Origin: JBDZVM01 sp040255675
Lineage (GTDB): Bacteria; Actinomycetota; Actinomycetes; Acidothermales; Acidothermaceae
Length of the DNA: 26,863 nucleotides
Assembly: GCA_040255675.1 (NCBI GenBank)
Contig: JBDZVM010000048.1
Location: forward strand, 1-26,863
Direction: 5' to 3'
Shown: positions 17,521-24,657 of the stretch, piece by piece
How positions within the stretch are numbered: position 1 is the stretch's first letter
Layout of the letters: each line of letters opens with the position of its first letter
Program-made: the position numbers and the translations under genes
Notes under the pieces: generated by a model
What the model saw: only the letters and a program-made list of their open reading frames with translations
Database searches by the model: none
Told to the model about the DNA's origin: nothing

Positions 17521-18681
17521 CTACTCGACGCGAAATACCTCTTCGCCGTCGATCCACGTGCGCAGGGGGCGCAAATCGTCGCTCCACCACACGATGTCGG
17601 CGTGCGCACCTGCCGCAAGACGGCCCAGGTCGGTACGGTCGAGGACGTCGGCTGGTGTGGTCGACGCCGCCGCAAGCACCTCTCCAGCGTTGCGCCCGAT
17701 GCCCGCCAAGTTTCGCACTGCCTGGTCGAGGAAAATCGCCGCGCCGGCGATCGTGCCGTCGAGGTTTCGAGCGAGCGGCTCGCCGGGCGACACCTGGATT
17801 TGCTGGCCGCCTAGCTCGTAAACGCCCGGCGGCATGCCGGCGGGCGCGACCGCGTCGGTCACCAACGCAACCCGGCCCGGCGCGGCGTTCAACACGATGG
17901 CGCACGCCTCCGGAGAGACGTGCTGGAAGTCGGCGATCAGGCCAATGGTCATGGCCGATTCGTACAAGGCTTGCCCGGACACTCCCGGTTCACGGTGGCC
18001 GAATCCGCGCTGCGCATTGAAAATATGAGTCACCATGCGCGCGCCGGCGACGACCGCCTCATGCACCTGCTCGCCCAAAGCGTCGGAATGGCCGACCGAC
18101 ACCACGATGCCCTCCGCGGTCAGGCGACGGATCGCTTCGATCGCGCCGGGCAATTCCGGAGCCAACGTCACCATAGTGATCTGCTCGCGTACTTCGGCAT
18201 TGGCAAGCAGCGGCTCGAGATTGGCCTCCGTAGGCTCGACCATGAAGGCGACGTCGTGCACGCCGCGCCGCTCGGGGGAGATGAACGGGCCCTCGACATG
18301 CACCCCGAGCGGATGCGCGCCGCCCCCGGCGTCCAGCTTGGGACGCACGCCGGCGAACCGCTTCAGGGCCGCGACGAGCGCGTCGATCGGATTGGTGATG
18401 AACGTGGGCTGGAACGCGGTGACGCCGAAACTCGGCAGCGTGGCGCAAATGTTGTGCCATTCGTCGTCGGTCGCCTGCGCGAAGTCGACGCCGAAACAGC
18501 CGTTGATCTGGACGTCGATCAGCCCAGGCGACACGATGCCGGTGTCGAGCGCGAGATGGTCGGCCGCTGGGGCCGGGCGCCCTTCGAGCACGTCGAGGAT
18601 CACACCGCCCTCGACTACCAAGGCCCCCGGGCCGGTCAGGGTGGTACCGACCAGGAGTCGTGGTGCGGAGATGATGGCCAC
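17521..18681 (-). CDS. nagA: N-acetylglucosamine-6-phosphate deacetylase
   Basis: NagA removes acetate from GlcNAc-6-phosphate in the cytosol, feeding amino-sugar catabolism and wall recycling. The sequence follows the E. coli-type pattern: LIDVQINGCFGVDF, metal-ligand Glu130 in HVEGPF, His198 in SVGHSDA, His219 in VTHIFNA, and catalytic Asp276 in VTDAVAPAG. I chose the GTG at 18681 (386 residues), because AGGGGA lies six bases upstream at 18688-18693 and the family N-terminus starts there. An ATG at 18756 would add 25 unconserved residues and overlap the operator. It is divergent from murQ, with dre-like sites between them. Its GC is clearly higher than that of the NRPS genes it converges with, so it marks the right edge of the island. 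Confidence 0.95.
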   Translation of the reverse strand: MAIISAPRLLVGTTLTGPGALVVEGGVILDVLEGRPAPAADHLALDTGIVSPGLIDVQINGCFGVDFAQATDDEWHNICATLPSFGVTAFQPTFITNPIDALVAALKRFAGVRPKLDAGGGAHPLGVHVEGPFISPERRGVHDVAFMVEPTEANLEPLLANAEVREQITMVTLAPELPGAIEAIRRLTAEGIVVSVGHSDALGEQVHEAVVAGARMVTHIFNAQRGFGHREPGVSGQALYESAMTIGLIADFQHVSPEACAIVLNAAPGRVALVTDAVAPAGMPPGVYELGGQQIQVSPGEPLARNLDGTIAGAAIFLDQAVRNLAGIGRNAGEVLAAASTTPADVLDRTDLGRLAAGAHADIVWWSDDLRPLRTWIDGEEVFRVE

Positions 18682-18687
18682 GCGCGT

Positions 18688-18693
18688 TCCCCT
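18688..18693 (-). promoter_or_regulatory. nagA ribosome-binding site
   Basis: AGGGGA on the minus strand lies six bases before the GTG at 18681. It decides between this start and the longer reading from 18756. Confidence 0.7.
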
Positions 18694-18728
18694 AGCTGAT
18701 GTCACGGTAAGTCTCGACTCCGTGCGAT

Positions 18729-18744
18729 TGTGGACTAGACCAAT
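18729..18744. promoter_or_regulatory. dre-like operator upstream of nagA
   Basis: TGTGGACTAGACCAAT matches 12-13 of 16 positions of the dre consensus and keeps CTAGACCA. It lies 48 bases upstream of the nagA start. DasR control of nag genes is established in Streptomyces, so this is the expected place for such a site. Confidence 0.6.
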
Positions 18745-18769
18745 CCTCGTGTCCATAGTTTGCGGGCCT

Positions 18770-18785
18770 ATTGGTCCAGACCATA
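18770..18785. promoter_or_regulatory. dre-like operator upstream of murQ
   Basis: ATTGGTCCAGACCATA is a near-perfect palindrome (TGGTC, CA/AG centre, GACCA) matching 12 of 16 dre positions. It ends 30 bases before the murQ ATG. Its GGTCCAGACC core is identical to operator 2 of the NRPS promoter. Confidence 0.6.
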
Positions 18786-18815
18786 GCCAAGACGTTATCT
18801 AAAGGGCGGCAACTG

Positions 18816-19742
18816 ATGACCGGCGAACCCGATCCCGCGACCCTCGACGAGCTCGCGACCGAGGCCGTGCGGCCGAAACTGGCCGACCTCGACACGTGGC
18901 CGACCTCCGACGCCGTCCGGCAATTTTTCGACGACCAGGACGACGTCACCTCCGCCCTTCGCTCGGCGGCTCACCAGATCACTGCCGTGGTCGACGTTAT
19001 AGCGGAGCGGATGCGCGCGGGCGGCCGGCTGATCTACGTCGGGGCGGGCACCGGCGGGCGGCTCGCGGCTCTGGACGCCGCCGAGGTCGGTCCGACGTAC
19101 GGCGTGCGCGGTCGGGTGGTGGCAGTGTTCGCCGGCGGCGTCGACGCGATGACCGACGGCCGCGAGTTCTACGAGGACGACGCCGCCGAGGGCGCGCGCC
19201 AGGTGCGGGCGCTGCGTCCGGCTAAGGCCGACGTCGTGGTCGGTGTCAGCGCGAGCGGGCGGACGCCGTTCGTGCTCGGCGCGGTTGGCGCGGCCCGCGA
19301 AGCGGGTGCGCACACCGTCGCCCTCGTCAACGTGATCGGCTCGCGGCTAGCGGCGGTGGCCGACTCGGCGATCGAGGTAGCCAGCGGGCCGGAGATCATC
19401 ACCGGCTCCACCCGGCTCAAGGCCGGCACCGCCCAAAAAACGGTGCTGAACGTGCTTTCGACGATGGCGATGGTCCGGCTCGGCCGCACCTACGGCAACT
19501 TGATGGTCGACGTCGTGGCCGACAACGGCAAGCTGCGCCGGCGCGCGCTGCGGGCCGTCGTCCAGGCGACCGGCGTGAGCGAGGAGCGGGCGGCAGCCGC
19601 GCTTGACGAAGCGGGTGGGCAGGCCAAGGTCGCCATCGTCGCGCTGCTCGGCGGGGTAACCGCGGCGCGCGCGAGCGCCCTGCTGGAGGAGGCATCGGGT
19701 CGAATTCGTGATGCGATAGCTCTTGCCTACCGGCCGGATTGA
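18816..19742 (+). CDS. murQ: N-acetylmuramic acid 6-phosphate etherase
   Basis: MurQ cleaves the lactyl ether of MurNAc-6-phosphate to GlcNAc-6-phosphate and D-lactate, supplying the substrate of NagA in peptidoglycan recycling. The 308-residue product has the SIS fold: IYVGAGTGGRLAALDAAE at 73-90, with Glu90 at the place of the catalytic Glu of E. coli MurQ, then SASGRT and the ITGSTRLKAGTAQK segment. I start at the ATG at 18816, six bases after AAAGGGCGG. A TTG at 18771 would lie inside the dre-like operator and adds no conserved sequence. Length is close to E. coli MurQ (298). It is divergent from nagA and followed 75 bases later by the sugar ATPase gene. Confidence 0.95.
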   Translation: MTGEPDPATLDELATEAVRPKLADLDTWPTSDAVRQFFDDQDDVTSALRSAAHQITAVVDVIAERMRAGGRLIYVGAGTGGRLAALDAAEVGPTYGVRGRVVAVFAGGVDAMTDGREFYEDDAAEGARQVRALRPAKADVVVGVSASGRTPFVLGAVGAAREAGAHTVALVNVIGSRLAAVADSAIEVASGPEIITGSTRLKAGTAQKTVLNVLSTMAMVRLGRTYGNLMVDVVADNGKLRRRALRAVVQATGVSEERAAAALDEAGGQAKVAIVALLGGVTAARASALLEEASGRIRDAIALAYRPD

Positions 19743-19817
19743 TGGCACTCTCGCTCCTGGTCCCGTTAATCGGCCGTGCGCACCGCCCTCGGCGCGCCCG
19801 TTCTCAGGAGCACTCAG

Positions 19818-20912
19818 ATGGCACAGGTCGAGTACCAGCAAGCGACCCGCATCTACCCCGGCACCACCACTCCGGCCGTCTCCAAGCTCGACCTGCACAT
19901 CGAGGACGGCGAGTTCATGGTGCTGGTCGGCCCGTCGGGTTCTGGTAAGTCGACCGCGCTTCGCATGCTGGCCGGGCTCGAGGCCGTCGACGAAGGCCGC
20001 ATCATGATCGGCGAACGCGACGTCACCGACGTTCAGCCCAAAGACCGCGACATCGCGATGGTGTTCCAGAACTACGCGCTCTACCCGCACATGACCGTGG
20101 CCGAGAACATCGGCTTCCACTTGAAGATCAAAAAGCGCCCGAAGGCGGAGATCAAGCAGCGCGTGCTCGAGGCCGCCAAGCTGCTCGACCTCGAGCCTTA
20201 CCTCGACCGAAAGCCGGCCCGCCTTTCCGGTGGCCAGCGTCAGCGAGTCGCGATGGGCCGCGCGATCGTGCGCCAGCCGCAGGTGTTCCTCATGGACGAG
20301 CCGCTGTCGAACCTCGACGCCAAGCTGCGCGTCGCCACCCGCACCCAGATCGCGTCGCTGCAGCGCAGGCTCGGCGTCACCACGGTGTACGTCACGCACG
20401 ACCAGGTTGAGGCCATGACCATGGGCGACCGTGTCGCGGTGCTCAAAGACGGCCTGCTTCAGCAGTGCGACACCCCGCGCATCCTGTTCGACCACCCGGT
20501 CAACGTCTTCGTCGCGGGTTTCATGGGCAGCCCGGCAATGAACCTGCTCGAACTTCCGCTGAACGAAGGCGGGCTCGTGCTGTCGTCGTCCCAAATTCCG
20601 CTGACGCCGGCGCAGCGCGCGGCGCTTACCTCCAACACGGTGACTCTTGGCGTGCGCCCTGAAGGTTGGGACATCGTGAGCTCCGCCGAGGGTTTGCCCG
20701 CCACCGTGGAAGTCGTCGAAGAACTCGGCTCCGACTCCTACGCCTACGTCACACCGCACCTCGACGGCATTCTCGACAACGGCAAGACGATCGTCGTCCG
20801 CACCGAGCAGGGCACGCGCCCACCGGAGAAGGGCGAGCAGATCGGCTTGGTCCCGAAGGCGACGTCCGTGCACTTGTTCGACCAGGCCTCCGGGGTGCGC
20901 CTCCCCGACTAG
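19818..20912 (+). CDS. ABC transporter ATPase, MsiK/UgpC family (sugar uptake)
   Basis: This 364-residue ATPase has Walker A GPSGSGKST, Q-loop VFQNYALYPHMT, signature LSGGQRQRVAMGRA, Walker B VFLMDEPLSNLD and the switch His in YVTHDQVEA. A C-terminal TOBE-type regulatory domain follows from about residue 235. That architecture and length match MsiK/UgpC, the shared ATPase that energises several sugar importers in actinobacteria. No permease or binding-protein genes are adjacent, which also fits a shared subunit. The ATG at 19818 follows AGGAG with seven bases between; a longer reading from 19776 lacks this. Its position after murQ suggests a role in uptake of amino sugars among others. The specific sugar cannot be read from sequence. 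Confidence 0.92.
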   Translation: MAQVEYQQATRIYPGTTTPAVSKLDLHIEDGEFMVLVGPSGSGKSTALRMLAGLEAVDEGRIMIGERDVTDVQPKDRDIAMVFQNYALYPHMTVAENIGFHLKIKKRPKAEIKQRVLEAAKLLDLEPYLDRKPARLSGGQRQRVAMGRAIVRQPQVFLMDEPLSNLDAKLRVATRTQIASLQRRLGVTTVYVTHDQVEAMTMGDRVAVLKDGLLQQCDTPRILFDHPVNVFVAGFMGSPAMNLLELPLNEGGLVLSSSQIPLTPAQRAALTSNTVTLGVRPEGWDIVSSAEGLPATVEVVEELGSDSYAYVTPHLDGILDNGKTIVVRTEQGTRPPEKGEQIGLVPKATSVHLFDQASGVRLPD

Positions 20913-20936
20913 AGGTCGTCTAGGGTCTAAGAGTCG

Positions 20937-20956
20937 CGGCCTGATCCGACAGGCCG
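20937..20956 (+). terminator. Hairpin after the MsiK-like gene, possible terminator
   Basis: CGGCCTG and CAGGCCG form a perfect seven-base stem with a six-base loop, followed by a pyrimidine-rich GCCTTCTTGTCT. It starts 25 bases after the ATPase stop and lies upstream of pdtaS. The T-tract is weak, as is common in high-GC genomes. Confidence 0.5.
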
Positions 20957-20979
20957 GCCTTCTTGTCTAGACGGTCTTC

Positions 20980-22527
20980 ATGCCTGATCTCGTCGATCTG
21001 GTCCGGGCTCACACCGACCTGGCCGACTCCGACCTCGAGTGGCTTCATCTGCTCGTCGGCGAATGGCAGCTTCTCGCCGACTTGTCTTTTGCCGACTTGC
21101 TGCTTTGGGTGCACACAAGCGATCCGCCGGGTTTCGTCAACGTCGCGCAAATCCGGCCCGTGACGTCGCAAACCGCGTACGTCGAAGACAAGGTTGGCGA
21201 GCGGATCGCGGAAGGCAAGCGCCCGTTGGTCGATCGGGCGTGGCGCGAAGGCCGCATCGTCCGCGAGGGCGATCCCGAGTGGGGCGGCGGAGTGCCCGTG
21301 CGCGAAGAAACCATTCCGGTCACGCACGACGGGCGTCTCGTCGCCGTCATCTCGCGCCACACCAACTTGGCGGCCGCCCGAACGCCGAGCCGCCTCGAAC
21401 TGACCTACCTCGCCAGCGCCGCGGATCTCGCGACGATGGTGAGTGAGGGGCGGTTCCCATTTCCCGGCGGCTCGGTCGACTCCGACTCGTCGCCGCGAGC
21501 CGGCGACGGTTTGATTCGCCTCGATACCGAAGGACGGGTGGCCTACGCCAGCCCCAACGCCGTCTCGGCGTACCGCCGGCTCGGCCAGACGGGCGACCTG
21601 GTGGGGAGCCACCTCGGCGAGATCACCGCGCGGCTCGCGCCACCTGAGGGCCTGGTCGAGGAGCCGATCTCCTGGCTGGTCAGCGGGTTGTCGGGGGGTG
21701 AGGCGGACGTCGAGGTGGAGTCGCGGGGTGTCGCCGTCCGGCTGCGATCGATTCCGTTGCTTCCGAAAGGGCAGCGGGTCGGCACGCTGGTGTTGCTTCG
21801 TGACGTCACCGAGCTGCGGCGCCGTGAGCGTGCGCTCGTCAGCAAGGACGCGACGATTCGTGAGATCCACCATCGCGTCAAGAACAACTTGCAAACGGTC
21901 GCGGCCTTGCTGCGGCTGCAGGCGCGCCGCCTCGACATGCCGCAGGCGCGCGCGGCGCTCGACGAAGCGGTGAGCCGGGTGCGCGCGATTGCCCTCGTGC
22001 ACGAGACGCTCTCGCAGACCCTTGACGGTCCGGTGGATTTCGACGACATCGCCGACCGGCTTATCGCGATGGTCGCTGAGCTCGCCGAACTTGGATCGCG
22101 GCTCGAAGCCGCGCCCGAGTCGCGCCCGGATTCTCGTGTTACGACACCACGAGTGACACCCCGGCTGCGGCGGGAGGGATCCTTCGGGCTGTTGCCCGCG
22201 ACTCTCGCCACGCCGCTGTCGATGGTGCTCGCGGAGTTGCTCCAGAACGCTTTCGAGCACGGCCTGCGCGACGGGTGGCACCGTGACGGCGCCGGATTGG
22301 TCGAGGTTGTCGTGCGGCGAAGCGATCAGCGCCTCGAGGTGGACGTCCGCGACGACGGCGCCGGCTTGCCGCCCGGTTTCTCGCTGTCGGCGTCGCCGCG
22401 CCTGGGTCTGCAGATCGTGCGCACGCTAGTAGAGGGGGATCTTCGAGGATCGATCGACCTTCGCGATCGATCGGGCGGTGGCACGGTGGCGGAGCTGCGC
22501 ATCAAGGTCGATGCGCCAGCCGACTAG
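20980..22527 (+). CDS. pdtaS: PdtaS-type sensor histidine kinase
   Basis: This 515-residue soluble kinase has no membrane segments. The N-terminal half (about 1-145) is a GAF-like sensor domain and about 165-275 is PAS-like (DGLIRLDTEGRVAYASPNA). The HisKA_2 dimerisation domain carries the phospho-acceptor in REIHHRVKNNLQT (His297/298). The ATPase domain has LLQNAFEHG (N box), DDGAGLP and GLQIVRTLV. PdtaS works with the RNA-binding antiterminator PdtaR, which is not in the window. Length and domain order match the M. tuberculosis protein (about 500 residues), and so does the whiB1 neighbour. Its TAG overlaps the whiB1 stop in a shared CTAG, so the two genes converge with no spacer. Confidence 0.92.
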   Translation: MPDLVDLVRAHTDLADSDLEWLHLLVGEWQLLADLSFADLLLWVHTSDPPGFVNVAQIRPVTSQTAYVEDKVGERIAEGKRPLVDRAWREGRIVREGDPEWGGGVPVREETIPVTHDGRLVAVISRHTNLAAARTPSRLELTYLASAADLATMVSEGRFPFPGGSVDSDSSPRAGDGLIRLDTEGRVAYASPNAVSAYRRLGQTGDLVGSHLGEITARLAPPEGLVEEPISWLVSGLSGGEADVEVESRGVAVRLRSIPLLPKGQRVGTLVLLRDVTELRRRERALVSKDATIREIHHRVKNNLQTVAALLRLQARRLDMPQARAALDEAVSRVRAIALVHETLSQTLDGPVDFDDIADRLIAMVAELAELGSRLEAAPESRPDSRVTTPRVTPRLRREGSFGLLPATLATPLSMVLAELLQNAFEHGLRDGWHRDGAGLVEVVVRRSDQRLEVDVRDDGAGLPPGFSLSASPRLGLQIVRTLVEGDLRGSIDLRDRSGGGTVAELRIKVDAPAD

Positions 22528-22775
22528 ACGGTCTGCGGACGAAGTCGCGCGCCGCGGCGCTTCAAGGCGCGACGCTCGTCTTCGGACAGACCCCCCCAAA
22601 CGCCTGAATCTTGACCGGTCTCGATCGCCCACGCGAGGCACTCCTGGGCCACCGGACAACGACGACACACGGCCTTCGCTTGTTCGATCTGCAGAAGGGC
22701 GGGACCGGTGTTGCCGATGGGGAAGAAAAGCTCGGGGTCTTCGTCACGGCAAGCAGCGCGGTGGCGCCAGTCCAT
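22524..22775 (-). CDS. whiB1: WhiB1-type iron-sulfur transcriptional regulator
   Basis: This 83-residue Wbl protein has the four cluster-binding cysteines Cys9, Cys37, Cys40 and Cys46, the GVWGGLSEDER turn, and the basic tail ALKRRGARLR. The N-terminus MDWRHRAACRDEDPELFFP closely matches mycobacterial WhiB1. WhiB1 holds a nitric-oxide-sensitive 4Fe-4S cluster and binds the primary sigma factor. The ATG at 22775 is preceded by TTAGGAG with ten bases between. An unusually long upstream region (to 23233) contains a CRP-like site. Confidence 0.96.
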   Translation of the reverse strand: MDWRHRAACRDEDPELFFPIGNTGPALLQIEQAKAVCRRCPVAQECLAWAIETGQDSGVWGGLSEDERRALKRRGARLRPQTV

Positions 22776-22917
22776 GATGGTCCATCTCCTAAGGGCAGGA
22801 AGAGCGGAGCGGTGGCTCCGTTTCTCGATCTAGCTGGTTGTAGCTCGTCTCGTTCGTTCTCGGCCCCATCGGGTTTGCCCCTGAGGTCGTCTGGCATTCT
22901 TTCACGCGGCGGCTCCT

Positions 22918-22933
22918 TGTGAACGGATTCACG
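22918..22933. promoter_or_regulatory. CRP/FNR-family binding site upstream of whiB1
   Basis: TGTGAACGGATTCACG matches TGTGA-N6-TCACA at nine of ten defined bases. It lies 143 bases upstream of the whiB1 start. CRP control of whiB1 is established in M. tuberculosis, which makes this placement meaningful. Confidence 0.65.
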
Positions 22934-23233
22934 AACCTCGCGCTACCCGGACCACCTCACAATGTCGTCGGTGTCTCCGGTTGGCGTGACGTACGCCGCC
23001 CACAAAAAGCCGCGAGGCGATGTCGCGCTGGCCCGGGATCATGGTGAGGGGCCCCGGCCCATAGTGACACGTCTCGCGGATTCCGCGTCCCCAATTAAGC
23101 AGGCGCGCGCGCTCACCGCAAGAGTTACCAGTTGTAATTTTTCTGTTATCGAGATGTGGGATCGCACACACCAACACCAGATGCCCACTATAGGGCGATC
23201 TGTAACGGTTTGGAAGGACTGTCGCGGGGATTG
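22934..23233. other. Non-coding region between the lipid-kinase gene and whiB1
   Basis: About 300 bases hold no convincing gene. A minus-strand open frame at 22929-23177 has an unremarkable Arg/His-rich product and no ribosome site. Visible structure is limited to a perfect inverted repeat CGCGGATTCCGCG at 23075-23087, a GGGGCCCC run at 23049-23056, and an AT-richer stretch at 23120-23150. It probably contains the distal whiB1 promoter or leader. Confidence 0.5.
23075..23087. repeat. 13-base palindrome in the whiB1 upstream region
   Basis: CGCGGA-T-TCCGCG is a perfect inverted repeat about 300 bases upstream of whiB1. It could be an operator or a small RNA hairpin. I recognise no specific regulator. 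Confidence 0.4.
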
Positions 23234-24172
23234 TCAGGCTACGACCGCGATCGCCTCCGGAAAGTCGTAAAGATCGGCTTGCCTGACCTCGCCCAGGTAC
23301 TCGCCATCAACGTGCATGGCAATCGGGCGGGCGGCGCGAACGACCAGGTGGTGCTGGTCGTGCAGGACGGCGGCGCGGCGGTTGTTCGCCGCCGTCCCGG
23401 CGAACAACCGCCGGAGGGTCGCCGCGGTGGCCACGACGCCAAGTCGCCGAAGCGCGAATACGTCGAGGCCGGTATCAAAGGACGCGTCAGGGGTTGGTTG
23501 AAGGGGCCGCTCGCCGAAGTAGGTCCACGGTGTCGTGTTCGTGATCACAGCCAGGAACAGATCACCCTGTGGGGAGTCCGGGGCGTCGTCCGGGTGCTCG
23601 ATGGTGAGCGCCGGGTGCCGCCGGTCGGTGGCGAAGAACTGGCGCAGCGCGGTGCGGGCGAACAACGCCGGTGTGGCGCGGGCGCCTGATTCGCGCGCGC
23701 GCTCGACCTCGCGGACCACTTCGGCGTCCAGGCCGAAACCCGCGCAAAAGGTGAACCAGCGGCGAATACCGTCGGCCTCGACGCGCCCGAGCCCGATCGC
23801 GCGTTCGCTTTGCGACCGCAGTCGCTCGATCACGACGCCGGTCGCTTCGATCGGCTCGCCCGGCAGCCCGAGCGCGCGGGCGAACACGTTGGCGTTGCCG
23901 CCGGGGACGACCGCGAGCCGCGGGACGTCAGCACCGACGCCGTCGCGCAATAACCCGTCGACCACTTCGTTGACCGTGCCGTCGCCGCCGACCGCGATGA
24001 CGAGGTCGAAATCGTCGGCGCGGGCCCGTGCAGCCAGATCGGCCGCGTGCCCGCGCCCGGTGGTTTCGGCGACGTCGACTTTGAGCTCACTGCCGAGCGC
24101 TCGGATGATGACGTCGCGGGTGCGTGGGCTCATGCCGGTGGCACTGGGATTTGTGACCGCCAACGCACGCAT
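23234..24172 (-). CDS. Diacylglycerol kinase family lipid kinase
   Basis: This 312-residue protein belongs to the DAGK-catalytic/LCB5/YegS family, which phosphorylates lipid hydroxyls at the membrane face. It has the nucleotide-binding motif GGDGTVNE at 62-69, preceded by FDLVIAVGG, then VVPGGNANVFARALG. The C-terminal half has AAVLHDQHHLVV and the closing PIAMHVDGEYLG strand typical of the family. The lipid substrate cannot be read from sequence. The ATG at 24172 has no ribosome site. A TANNNT box ends six bases before it, so the message may be leaderless. It is divergent from the small membrane-protein gene and upstream of whiB1; from memory this resembles the whiB1 neighbourhood of M. tuberculosis. 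Confidence 0.9.
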   Translation of the reverse strand: MRALAVTNPSATGMSPRTRDVIIRALGSELKVDVAETTGRGHAADLAARARADDFDLVIAVGGDGTVNEVVDGLLRDGVGADVPRLAVVPGGNANVFARALGLPGEPIEATGVVIERLRSQSERAIGLGRVEADGIRRWFTFCAGFGLDAEVVREVERARESGARATPALFARTALRQFFATDRRHPALTIEHPDDAPDSPQGDLFLAVITNTTPWTYFGERPLQPTPDASFDTGLDVFALRRLGVVATAATLRRLFAGTAANNRRAAVLHDQHHLVVRAARPIAMHVDGEYLGEVRQADLYDFPEAIAVVA

Positions 24173-24178
24173 GCCGGA

Positions 24179-24184
24179 AGAGTA
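24179..24184 (-). promoter_or_regulatory. -10 box for leaderless transcription of the lipid-kinase gene
   Basis: On the minus strand TACTCT (TANNNT type) is followed by six bases and then the ATG at 24172. That geometry puts the transcription start on or next to the start codon. No clear -35 box is seen. Confidence 0.45.
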
Positions 24185-24202
24185 CGCCCCGACCCGATTG
24201 AC

Positions 24203-24208
24203 TAACGT
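24203..24208 (+). promoter_or_regulatory. -10 box for leaderless transcription of the membrane-protein gene
   Basis: TAACGT (TANNNT type) is followed by seven bases and then the GTG at 24216, the standard spacing for a transcript beginning at the start codon. No ribosome site is present. It supports the GTG start over earlier ones. Confidence 0.45.
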
Positions 24209-24215
24209 TGCGCGG

Positions 24216-24656
24216 GTGCCACATCAGCGCGTACGCCACACCGGCGCCCGACCGTCGGTTGAGCCCGAGGCGCGCGAGCCGCTCGCGCGCCGTCCTTTTA
24301 TCGCGGTTCTGGTCGTGGTCGCGCTCGAGGTAGTGGCGCTGGCGGCGTCCGCGCTTGCCGTGTTGATCAGCTTGGCGATCGGGCGGCATCCGCGAAGCGA
24401 GGTCGACGCGTGGTTGCTCGTCGTGCTGGCCGCGCTCGGCGCGGTGCTGCTCGGCTACGTCTGGCAGGGTCTGCGCCGGCTGCGCCGCTGGTCGCGGGCG
24501 CCCGTCGTCCTCGCCGAGCTTCTCGCGCTGCCCGTCGGATTCAGCCTGATCAGCGACGGCGTGTGGTGGGCGGGCCTGCCGCTGATCGTTTGCGCGATCG
24601 TCGGCCTGATCGGGATTTTCGCGCCGTCCACCACCCACCTGCTGATCGATCGCTGA
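24216..24656 (+). CDS. Small four-helix integral membrane protein, function unknown
   Basis: From the GTG at 24216 the product has 146 residues. An Arg-rich, probably cytosolic N-terminus (about 1-26) is followed by four hydrophobic segments at about 28-55, 66-84, 95-113 and 114-135, and a short tail APSTTHLLIDR. No enzymatic motif is visible. From memory, a small membrane protein occupies the same place near whiB1 in mycobacteria (Rv3217c), so this looks like a conserved neighbour. The frame is open well upstream, but that part is antisense to the lipid kinase. An ATG at 24171 would overlap the divergent gene. It ends one base before the convergent sigF stop. Confidence 0.75.
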   Translation: MPHQRVRHTGARPSVEPEAREPLARRPFIAVLVVVALEVVALAASALAVLISLAIGRHPRSEVDAWLLVVLAALGAVLLGYVWQGLRRLRRWSRAPVVLAELLALPVGFSLISDGVWWAGLPLIVCAIVGLIGIFAPSTTHLLIDR

Positions 24657-24657
24657 A

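Noticed and set aside
19347..20873. Long minus-strand open frame (508 codons) opposite murQ and the MsiK-like gene
   Set aside because: The product is Arg/His/Val-rich with no family features. It is the typical high-GC shadow of two well-supported genes.
20961..20976. GTCTAGAC palindrome just before pdtaS as another dre-like site
   Set aside because: Only about 10 of 16 positions match and the outer bases fail. It is much weaker than the five listed sites.
20920..22281. Long minus-strand open frame (453 codons) opposite pdtaS
   Set aside because: No motifs and Arg/Gln-rich composition; the strand is occupied by an unmistakable histidine kinase.
22929..23177. Small minus-strand gene or riboswitch upstream of whiB1
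   Set aside because: The peptide is not protein-like. I could not fit the sequence to any riboswitch consensus I know, including the c-di-AMP type.
23186..23198. CACTATAGGGCGA, identical to the 3' part of a T7 promoter/vector sequence
   Set aside because: The upstream T7 promoter half is absent and the surroundings read as chromosome. Most likely chance, not vector contamination.
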